The notes under the pieces are model-generated. The model ran no database searches. It was not told the origin of the DNA and was given only the letters and a program-made list of their open reading frames with translations. This document shows, piece after piece, positions 7,913 to 12,971 of a DNA stretch of 12,971 bases. Position 1 is the stretch's first letter. Each line of letters begins with the position of its first letter. This DNA comes from RGIG9115 sp045648165 (GTDB taxonomy: Bacteria; Bacillota; Clostridia; UBA1381): NCBI GenBank assembly GCA_045648165.1, contig JAZRNL010000042.1, positions 1 to 12,971 of the forward strand. Direction: 5' to 3'. Position numbers and translations under genes: made by a program.

Positions 7913-7968
7913 GTCTATTTTTAACACTTACACACAGGATTTGTATGAAAAAATATTGAAATTAAGTA

Positions 7969-7997
7969 TTGTATTCTTTATTAGTGTGTGTTATAAT
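7969..7997 (+). promoter_or_regulatory. Promoter of metA-tyrS
   Basis: TATAAT (7992-7997) is preceded by TG at the extended -10 position (7989-7990) and by a weak -35 element TTGTAT (7969-7974) at 17 bases. The short leader holds no SAM riboswitch or T-box, the usual Firmicute controls for a methionine gene and an aminoacyl-tRNA synthetase gene. Confidence 0.75.
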
Positions 7998-8031
7998 TTA
8001 TTGAGTATATGTTAAGGAGGTGCGTGGCATT

Positions 8032-8949
8032 ATGCCAATAAGAATACCCGACCAGCTTCCGGCTACCGGTCAGCTCCGAGGTGAAAATGTTTTTGTTATG
8101 AGCGAAACAAAGGCTATGCACCAGGATATACGACCTCTTAAGATTGCAATTGTAAATCTTATGCCAACTAAGATAGCAACAGAAACGCAGCTTCTCCGTC
8201 TTCTTAGTAACTCTCCTTTGCAGGTGGAAATTGACCTTATTCAAATGGACTCTCATGTTTCAAAGAATACACCGGTTGAGCATCTTGAAGCATTTTATAA
8301 GTCATTTTCCCAGATTAAAGATCAAAAATACGACGGTATGATAATTACAGGTGCTCCTGTTGAAAATATGCCTTTTGACCAGGTTGACTACTGGGAAGAG
8401 CTTACACAGCTTATGGAGTGGACTAAAACAAATGTCACTTCAACTCTTCATATTTGCTGGGCAGCCCAGGCAGGGCTTTATTATCACTACGGTGTTAATA
8501 AATATCCCCTTCCTAAAAAATGCTCTGGCATATTCAAACACAAAGTTAACCGTTCCACTGCAAAGCTTCTTCGAGGCTTTGATAATGAGTTTTATGCTCC
8601 TCATTCCCGTCATACTGAGGTGCGGGCAGAGGATATAAAAAAGGTAAAAGAGCTTGAAATACTGTCTCACAGTGATGAGGCGGGGGTGTATATTGTATTT
8701 ACAAAAAAAGGCAGGCAGATTTTTGTTATGGGACATTCTGAGTATGATGCAAATACTCTTCGTGATGAATACATAAGAGATGTAGAACGTGGGCTTAATC
8801 CCGAGGTGCCAAAGCACTATTTTCCTGAGGATAACCCAAAGAAAAAGCCTGTGGTTAAATGGCGGAGTCATGCATCCTTGTTGTTCTCAAACTGGCTTAA
8901 TTACTTTGTGTATCAGATAACACCATATGATATAAAAACCATAAAATAA
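8032..8949 (+). CDS. metA: Homoserine O-acetyltransferase (MetA family)
   Basis: This enzyme acylates L-homoserine in the first committed step of methionine synthesis. It is 305 residues, beginning MPIRIPDQLPATGQLRGENV, a typical MetA start. The catalytic Cys142 lies in HICWAAQAGLYYHYG, and the His235/Glu237 pair lies in FVMGHSEYD. Residue 111 is Glu (ITGAPVE). In characterised MetA proteins Glu111 goes with acetyl-CoA use and Gly111 with succinyl-CoA use, so O-acetylhomoserine is the predicted product despite the common name homoserine O-succinyltransferase. ATG 8032 is chosen because AAGGAGG (8014-8020) lies 11 bases before it; GTG 8020 would overlap that site. tyrS starts 14 bases after the stop, so the two are co-transcribed. 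Confidence 0.95.
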   Translation: MPIRIPDQLPATGQLRGENVFVMSETKAMHQDIRPLKIAIVNLMPTKIATETQLLRLLSNSPLQVEIDLIQMDSHVSKNTPVEHLEAFYKSFSQIKDQKYDGMIITGAPVENMPFDQVDYWEELTQLMEWTKTNVTSTLHICWAAQAGLYYHYGVNKYPLPKKCSGIFKHKVNRSTAKLLRGFDNEFYAPHSRHTEVRAEDIKKVKELEILSHSDEAGVYIVFTKKGRQIFVMGHSEYDANTLRDEYIRDVERGLNPEVPKHYFPEDNPKKKPVVKWRSHASLLFSNWLNYFVYQITPYDIKTIK

Positions 8950-8963
8950 AAGGAGTTAATAAA

Positions 8964-10181
8964 ATGGCAGACAATGTTTATGACGTGCTTGTAGAGAGAG
9001 GACTTATCGCTCAAACAACACACGAAAAGGAAATAAGAGAGCTTCTTGCAAATGAGAAGGTTACATTTTATATAGGTTTTGACCCTACGGCAGACAGCCT
9101 TCATGTAGGTCACTTTTTGCAGATGGTAGTAATGCGCCATATGCAGAATTTCGGACATCGTCCCATCGCCCTGGTTGGTGGCGGAACTGCGATGGTAGGC
9201 GATCCTTCGGGAAGAACGGATATGCGCCAGATGATGACAGTTGACACTATTAATTATAACTGCGAAAAATTTAAAAAGCAGCTTTCCTGTATTGTTGACT
9301 TCTCTGACGGCAAAGCCATTATGGTAAATAATGCAGACTGGCTCAGAAACCTTAACTATATTGAGTTTTTGAGAGACATCGGTGCTTGTTTCTCTGTTAA
9401 TAAAATGCTCACAGCAGAATGTTTCAAGCAAAGGCTCGAAAAAGGTCTTTCATTCCTTGAATTTAACTATATGCTTATGCAGAGCTACGATTTTCTTATG
9501 CTTTCCCGTGAGTACGGTTGTAAAATTGAGCTTGGCGGCGACGACCAGTGGAGTAACATTCTCGGCGGAATAGACCTTTGCCGAAGAAAAGACCAGAACC
9601 AGGTATATGGTATGACATTTACTTTACTTACAAACAGTGAAGGTAAGAAGATGGGTAAAACTGCAAGCGGTGCAGTATGGCTCGATCCTGAAAAGTTTGC
9701 TCCCTACGATTTCTATCAGTATTGGGTGAACGTAAATGACGACGATGTTATTAAGTGTCTTAAACTCCTTACATTCGTTCCTATGGACGAAATCAGAGAA
9801 CTTGAAAAGCTGGAAGGCCAGGAGCTGAATAAGGCAAAGAAAATACTTGCCTATGAGGTTACAAAGCTTGTCCATGGTGATGATGAGGCAAATAAGTGCA
9901 AAGAAGCAGCAGAGGCAGTGTTTGCTAAAGGCGGAATAAGCGAAAATATGCCTACCACATCAATTCCCGACCTTGTAGGCAAGGGTATCCTTGATGTCCT
10001 TGTTGAGTGCGGAGTTGTTGCATCAAAGGCGGAAGGCAGAAGAATTATAACTCAGAACGGTCTTTCAATCAATGATGTAAAGGCGACAGATGTTAATATG
10101 ACAGTTTCTGAAGATATGATTATTGATGGAAGTATGATAATTAAAAAGGGTAAAAAGGTATTCCATAGAGTAACGCTCTGA
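8964..10181 (+). CDS. tyrS: Tyrosyl-tRNA synthetase
   Basis: This class I synthetase charges tRNA-Tyr in the cytoplasm. Its 405 residues agree with bacterial TyrRS. The Rossmann domain carries FDPTADSLHVGH with the HIGH-type motif HVGH at 47-50. Tyrosine-pocket segments are NYMLMQSYDFL (about 168-178) and GGDDQW (191-196), and the KMSKS-type loop reads KMGKT (229-233). A C-terminal S4 RNA-binding domain begins near residue 340 (VGKGILDVLVECGVVASKAE). AGGAG 8951-8955 precedes ATG 8964 by 8 bases. No T-box leader is seen; the gene follows metA in the same transcript and ends at a terminator. Confidence 0.97.
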   Translation: MADNVYDVLVERGLIAQTTHEKEIRELLANEKVTFYIGFDPTADSLHVGHFLQMVVMRHMQNFGHRPIALVGGGTAMVGDPSGRTDMRQMMTVDTINYNCEKFKKQLSCIVDFSDGKAIMVNNADWLRNLNYIEFLRDIGACFSVNKMLTAECFKQRLEKGLSFLEFNYMLMQSYDFLMLSREYGCKIELGGDDQWSNILGGIDLCRRKDQNQVYGMTFTLLTNSEGKKMGKTASGAVWLDPEKFAPYDFYQYWVNVNDDDVIKCLKLLTFVPMDEIRELEKLEGQELNKAKKILAYEVTKLVHGDDEANKCKEAAEAVFAKGGISENMPTTSIPDLVGKGILDVLVECGVVASKAEGRRIITQNGLSINDVKATDVNMTVSEDMIIDGSMIIKKGKKVFHRVTL

Positions 10182-10233
10182 TAATTCAAATAAAGGTATA
10201 AATTTATTTGATGAAGTTAAAATAAATCTGAAT

Positions 10234-10262
10234 AAAGCGGCGCATTAAATGTGCCGCTTTTT
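10234..10262 (+). terminator. Intrinsic terminator after tyrS
   Basis: An 11-bp stem with one G-U pair (10234-10244 with 10250-10260), loop TTAAA, ending in five T. It closes the metA-tyrS unit. Confidence 0.9.
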
Positions 10263-10264
10263 GA

Positions 10265-10321
10265 CAGAGATGAGATGATTTGAACACCCGCGCCGGCAGG
10301 GATAACCTTTCGGATTTCGAG
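10265..10321 (-). pseudogene. tRNA-Ser(CGA)-like 3' half, candidate attachment-site remnant
   Basis: Read on the - strand, a seven-base anticodon-type loop CTCGAAA (10321-10315, anticodon CGA) is followed 30 bases later by a T-loop TTCAAAT (10284-10278) set in G-TTCAAAT-C. The spacing of 30 leaves room for the long variable arm typical of serine tRNAs. The T stem GGGTG/CATCT pairs with two G-U pairs, and a 7-base acceptor-like strand CATCTCT and a G follow. The 5' half is absent: the bases before the loop (AACAG) do not pair with those after it (TCCGA), and no partner for the acceptor strand is found nearby. A tRNA copy cut at the anticodon loop is what many tyrosine recombinases leave at the far end of an integrated element. 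No CCA is encoded. Chance resemblance remains possible. Confidence 0.4.
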
Positions 10322-10400
10322 CTGTTAGAGAGTCTTTTTAGATAGACGAAATAAGCGGAAGTTAAAGGAACTTAAAAAGCGATAAAAACCGCATAAAATC

Positions 10401-10434
10401 AAGGCTTTGAGGAGTTAAATTCCTTCAAAGCCTT
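10401..10434. repeat. Inverted repeat in non-coding region
   Basis: AAGGCTTTGA (10401-10410) and TCAAAGCCTT (10425-10434) form a perfect 10-bp stem, extended inside by GGA/TCC across a one-base bulge. Only three T follow, so it is not a good terminator. It could be a recombinase or protein binding site, or a degraded terminator. Confidence 0.7.
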
Positions 10435-10488
10435 TGCTGTTCTCGCAAAATTCGTATTGCCACTTTTTGATGCGTTTTTGGGGTTTTC

Positions 10489-10521
10489 GCTAGAAAAGTG
10501 CTAGAAAAATGTTAGATAAAA
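10489..10521. repeat. Three tandem 11-bp direct repeats
   Basis: GCTAGAAAAGT, GCTAGAAAAAT and GTTAGATAAAA follow one another with an exact period of 11, about one helical turn. Such iterated short sites resemble arm-type integrase or excisionase binding sites near element ends, or iterons. There is no origin-like gene nearby. The function is inferred from layout only. Confidence 0.55.
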
Positions 10522-10600
10522 AGTAAAGGATAAACATTTTCAAAACATATCGGCTGATAGTGCGGTGCATGGGATGTAAATTTTTATAAAATTAAAAAAT

Positions 10601-10663
10601 AACTTATCAAACTTGACAAATTAAGCATAATATGATAATATAAATATGCAAATATGATAAGTT
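10601..10663 (+). promoter_or_regulatory. hipBA promoter flanked by operator-like inverted repeat
   Basis: TTGACA (10613-10618) and TAATAT (10636-10641) are 17 bases apart, with TG at the extended -10 position (10633-10634). A perfect 9-bp inverted repeat, AACTTATCA (10601-10609) and TGATAAGTT (10655-10663), brackets the promoter, and a further TGATA lies at 10633-10637 over the -10. HipB of E. coli binds TATCC-N8-GGATA sites at its own promoter, so repeated TATCA/TGATA half-sites suggest similar autorepression by the HTH protein encoded next. Confidence 0.7.
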
Positions 10664-10681
10664 AAGAAATTGGGTGATTTT

Positions 10682-11023
10682 ATGAAAATAACTGGAAATG
10701 AAAGCGAACAGGTTATTTTGAAGGAACTTGGTATGCGAATAAAGCAGTATCGTATATCGCTAAATATTACACAAATGGACCTTGCACAAAAATGCGGAAC
10801 ATCCATTAGCACGGTAGTACGAATGGAAAACGGAGTAGATTCAAAACTCTCGAATTATTTGAAAATTATGAATGCATTAAGTCTAATACAAAATATGGAT
10901 ATACTAATTCCGGAATTACAGCCTGACTTTAAAGCACTATATGAACAGAAACCACCCAGACGGCGGGTTAAACAGAAGAATATCAAACGTAAATCAGGTT
11001 GGGTATGGGGAGAAGATAAGTAA
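10682..11023 (+). CDS. XRE-family HTH protein, HipB-like antitoxin
   Basis: This 113-residue protein has one helix-turn-helix domain at about residues 14-65: LGMRIKQYRISLNITQMDLA, then QKCGTSISTVVRMENG, then SNYLKIMNALSL. A basic, probably flexible tail (KPPRRRVKQKNIKRKSG) ends in GWVWGEDK. HipB antitoxins are small XRE proteins that repress their operon, bind HipA and have an unstructured C-terminus that is a proteolysis signal. The tail here fits but is longer than in E. coli HipB. ATG 10682 is preferred to TTG 10670 because a weak GGGTGA site (10672-10677) precedes it. hipA starts 12 bases after the stop. The antitoxin role rests on gene order and domain, not on specific residues. Confidence 0.82.
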   Translation: MKITGNESEQVILKELGMRIKQYRISLNITQMDLAQKCGTSISTVVRMENGVDSKLSNYLKIMNALSLIQNMDILIPELQPDFKALYEQKPPRRRVKQKNIKRKSGWVWGEDK

Positions 11024-11035
11024 GAGGTGTAAATC

Positions 11036-12328
11036 ATGGATATAAGAACAGTAAAAGTTAAAATGTGGGGAACGACAATTGGCTATCTTCACAGGCAAGA
11101 TAATGGGTTGATAGGATTTCAATATGATGATAATTTTATCCCAAGCGGAATAGAAGTCGCTCCAGTAAAAATGCCACTATCCGAATTGACTTACTCCTTT
11201 CCTGCATTGCCGGAGATAACCTTTAGCGGACTTCCCGGAATGCTTGCAGATTCATTGCCGGATAAATTCGGTAACATTGTTATAAAACGTTATCTAGAAA
11301 GTCAAGGTAGAACAGAAGACAGTCTTACTGCGCTTGAGAAGCTTTGTTATACAGGACAAAGAGGTATGGGAGCATTAGAATATGAGCCTTCAACCAACAT
11401 AGTTGATGTTAACGAGGAAGTAAATATTGATGCCCTTACCAAATTAGCCTCGGATATTTTGTCGGAGAGAGAAAATCTTAATATTAAGTATGATGATAAT
11501 ATGATTGCACAGTTGATGCAAGGAAGCTCCTCTGTCGGCGGTGCGAGGGCAAAAACACTTATTGCATTGAATCCTGAAACAAATGAAGTGCGTTCGGGGC
11601 AAATAAATGCCGGTAAAGGTTTTGAATGTTGGTTATTAAAATTTGATGATATTGCAAACAACAAGGATAAGGATAAAGAACCTGACGGCAAAGAATATAC
11701 TAAAATCGAATATGCATATTACCTTATGGCTAAAGCTGCCGGTATAAAAATGAGTGAATGCCGCTTGTATAAAGAAAACGGCAGAGCACATTTTATGACG
11801 AAACGATTCGACCGAAAAGGTGTTAAAGGCGAAAAGCTGCATATGCAGAGTTTGTGTGCAATAGCACATATGGACTTTAATTCCCCAAGAATGTATTCAT
11901 ACGAAGATGCATTTAATATTATGAGGCAATTAAAGCTTCCTCATACCGACTTTGTACAGTTATATAAAAGAATGTTGTTTAACGAATATGCGAAGAATTA
12001 CGATGACCATACAAAAAATGTGACATTCCTTATGGATAAGAAGGGAGTATGGCGTTTGTCCCCTGCATATGATATGACATTCTCATATAACAAAAGCAGT
12101 ACATGGGTTAATGCACATCAAATGCTTATAAACGGTAAAGCTGATGAAATCACAAAGGACGATTTTATGAAGGTTGCAGAATTTGCCGGAATAAAAAAAG
12201 CTGAAGCAGAAAAATGTATCAAGCAGGTCAAGGATGCAGTTTCTAAATGGGATAGTTATGCTGAAGAAGCTGGGCTTTCCAAAACAAATACTGAAAGAAT
12301 AAATAAATTCTTTAATTTGGATATATAG
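11036..12328 (+). CDS. hipA: HipA-family serine/threonine kinase toxin
   Basis: HipA of E. coli phosphorylates glutamyl-tRNA synthetase and causes growth arrest and persistence. This homologue has 430 residues, full length for the family. The N-terminal subdomain has FSGLPGMLADSLPDKFGN (63-80). The phosphate loop reads SSSVGGARAKT (164-174), with Ser166 at the place of the autophosphorylated Ser150 of E. coli. WLLKFD has the likely ATP lysine Lys202, followed by TKRFDR (255-260). The catalytic loop is NYDDHTKN (321-328), with Asp323 equivalent to Asp309. SPAYD has the metal-binding Asp346, equivalent to Asp332. All key residues are intact, so the kinase is probably active; its target cannot be inferred. 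ATG 11036 has AGAGGTG 7 bases before it. It shares the hipB promoter and is followed by a non-coding stretch of about 230 bases. Confidence 0.92.
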   Translation: MDIRTVKVKMWGTTIGYLHRQDNGLIGFQYDDNFIPSGIEVAPVKMPLSELTYSFPALPEITFSGLPGMLADSLPDKFGNIVIKRYLESQGRTEDSLTALEKLCYTGQRGMGALEYEPSTNIVDVNEEVNIDALTKLASDILSERENLNIKYDDNMIAQLMQGSSSVGGARAKTLIALNPETNEVRSGQINAGKGFECWLLKFDDIANNKDKDKEPDGKEYTKIEYAYYLMAKAAGIKMSECRLYKENGRAHFMTKRFDRKGVKGEKLHMQSLCAIAHMDFNSPRMYSYEDAFNIMRQLKLPHTDFVQLYKRMLFNEYAKNYDDHTKNVTFLMDKKGVWRLSPAYDMTFSYNKSSTWVNAHQMLINGKADEITKDDFMKVAEFAGIKKAEAEKCIKQVKDAVSKWDSYAEEAGLSKTNTERINKFFNLDI

Positions 12329-12387
12329 TTATACAAAACAGCTAAAAACAATTGGAGGGCCAACAGAGGGTACTCCTTTTTGATATA

Positions 12388-12420
12388 AAAACGCAGGATC
12401 GACTCTTGAATCACCGTTTT
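12388..12420 (+). terminator. Possible weak terminator after hipA
   Basis: AAAACG (12388-12393) and CGTTTT (12415-12420) form a 6-bp outer stem with imperfect pairing inside, ending in four T. A second weak hairpin GGAG/CTCC followed by TTTTT lies just before it (12353-12381). Neither is strong; together they may end hipBA transcription. Confidence 0.35.
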
Positions 12421-12475
12421 GAAATAACTTTACCTTAAAAAGAGATGATAAAAAAGGGCAAACTTGCTTGATTCT

Positions 12476-12514
12476 TTGACTTTTCCCTTAAAAAGTGGTA
12501 ATATTTAAGGGAAA
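12476..12514 (+). promoter_or_regulatory. Promoter of the PAS gene with overlapping operator palindrome
   Basis: TTGACT (12476-12481) and TAATAT (12499-12504) are 17 bases apart with an extended -10 TG (12496-12497). A perfect 11-bp inverted repeat, TTTCCCTTAAA (12482-12492) and TTTAAGGGAAA (12504-12514), has an 11-base centre containing most of the -10 element. Half-site centres are about two helical turns apart, as for a dimeric repressor. A direct copy of part of the left half, CCTTAAAAAG, occurs upstream at 12433-12442 (also at 12486-12495). The regulator is not identified. Confidence 0.75.
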
Positions 12515-12560
12515 GAAAGGTTGTTAAGGGCATTATAGATTAAAATAAGGCGGAATTGAA

Positions 12561-12926
12561 ATGTTATATAAATTATTAAAAAGCATACTCGACCAGGACC
12601 TTGCTCCTGTGGTTGTTTGCGATATAGACGATATTATTGTATATATGAACCCATCGGCAAAAGAGCGTTATCATAAGGATTTGACAGGCAAAAGCATTAA
12701 AGACTGCCATCCGCCAAAAGCAAATGAGCAGATTGATAAGGTGGTTGAGTGGTTTTGCGAAAGCAAGGCTAATAACATCATATACACCTATCGCAATGAT
12801 GAGGAAAATAAGGATGTGTATATGGTTGCTCTTCGTGATGATGACGGAACTTTAATTGGCTATTACGAAAAGCACGAGTATAGAAACAGAGAAACAACAG
12901 AGCTTTATGACTTTAAGAAAAACTAA
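12561..12926 (+). CDS. Stand-alone PAS-domain protein
   Basis: This 121-residue protein is essentially one PAS sensor domain. A short helix (LLKSILDQDLAPVVVCD) is followed by the PAS core with IIVYMNPSAKERYHKDLTGK (about 27-46) and a DCHPPKA segment near residues 49-55. Beta strands follow through YMVALRDDDGTLIGYYEKHEY. No kinase, HTH, GGDEF or membrane segment is attached. In related proteins such domains bind small ligands or cofactors or form protein contacts; the Cys-His pair in DCHPP could be a ligand site, but this is a guess. AAGGCGG (12547-12553) lies 7 bases before ATG 12561. It has its own promoter with a palindromic operator and is followed after 19 bases by another gene start, suggesting a two-gene or longer operon. 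Confidence 0.85.
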   Translation: MLYKLLKSILDQDLAPVVVCDIDDIIVYMNPSAKERYHKDLTGKSIKDCHPPKANEQIDKVVEWFCESKANNIIYTYRNDEENKDVYMVALRDDDGTLIGYYEKHEYRNRETTELYDFKKN

Positions 12927-12945
12927 TTTTAATGAGGTGATTTGA

Positions 12946-12971
12946 ATGGTGGATATTACCGCTTGGATGAA
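12946..12971 (+). CDS. Start of a further gene, cut by window end
   Basis: TGAGGTGA (12933-12940) is followed 5 bases later by ATG 12946, and the frame reads MVDITAWM before the window ends. The opening loosely recalls small nucleotidyltransferase-domain proteins that start M-DIT-WM, but eight residues are far too few to assign it. It would be co-transcribed with the PAS gene. Confidence 0.5.

Larger units (their letters stand above)
10182..10681. other. 500-base non-coding stretch between tyrS and hipB
   Basis: No convincing gene is present. From left to right it holds the tyrS terminator (10234-10262), a serine-tRNA-like 3' half on the - strand (10265-10321), an unassigned segment (10322-10400), an inverted repeat (10401-10434), a stretch of T-runs, three tandem 11-bp repeats (10489-10521), an AT-rich segment, and the hipBA control region (10601-10663). 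The reading frames across it are broken by stops. The composition looks like the end of an integrated element rather than ordinary spacer. Confidence 0.6.

Noticed and set aside
7824..8015. 63-codon + frame after rny
   Set aside because: It runs through the rny terminator and the metA promoter and has no ribosome site.
8440..8871. 143-codon - strand frame inside metA
   Set aside because: Lies entirely within a metA gene with intact catalytic residues; no initiation signals, so it is a shadow.
8913..9431. 172-codon - strand frame across the metA-tyrS junction
   Set aside because: Covers the ends of two well-supported genes on the opposite strand; composition looks like a reverse shadow.
1..12971. 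CRISPR array, insertion sequence or transposase
   Set aside because: No regularly spaced repeats longer than the 11-bp tandem set and no recombinase or transposase motif on either strand.

Overview
The window looks like a chromosomal segment from a low-GC, Gram-positive anaerobe of the Clostridia. The evidence is an AT-rich sequence, strong AAGGAGG-type ribosome binding sites, near-consensus sigma-A promoters (TTGACA-17-TATAAT), an RNase Y gene, and CapF/CapG enzymes resembling those of Staphylococcus aureus. I cannot name the genus from the sequence alone. All recognisable protein genes lie on the + strand.

Layout. (1) 1-3256 is the end of a surface-polysaccharide locus: the 3' part of a nucleotidyltransferase-family gene, then capF and capG, closed by a 15-bp hairpin terminator. 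CapF and CapG are the last two steps from UDP-GlcNAc to UDP-N-acetyl-L-fucosamine; the first enzyme (CapE) is not in the window. (2) 3268-5954 is a self-contained transcription unit: consensus promoter, lysR-type regulator, TRAP-type (DctM-like) large permease, a 90-residue two-helix membrane protein, terminator. No substrate-binding protein is present. (3) 6009-7912 is rny (RNase Y) with its own promoter, a leader of about 210 nt with competing secondary structures, and a terminator. (4) 7969-10262 is a housekeeping pair, metA (probably acetyl-CoA dependent) and tyrS, with promoter and terminator. (5) From about 10263 rightward the character changes. A degenerate serine-tRNA-like 3' half lies on the - strand immediately after the tyrS terminator. 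It is followed by a non-coding stretch with a strong inverted repeat and three tandem 11-bp repeats, then a hipB-hipA toxin-antitoxin-like pair under an operator-flanked promoter. A PAS-domain protein under a promoter overlapped by a perfect 11-bp palindrome comes next, then the first codons of a further gene.

The most interesting reading of the right third is that 10265-10321 is the distal attachment site of an element integrated at a tRNA-Ser gene, with hipBA and the PAS gene as cargo. The sequence is consistent with this but does not prove it: no integrase and no second attachment copy are in the window. The other items worth a second look are the structured rny leader with its awkward start codon, the TRAP permease operon without a binding protein, and the operator palindrome before the PAS gene. 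I see no CRISPR array, insertion sequence, rRNA or intact tRNA, and no protein system that is clearly unprecedented.
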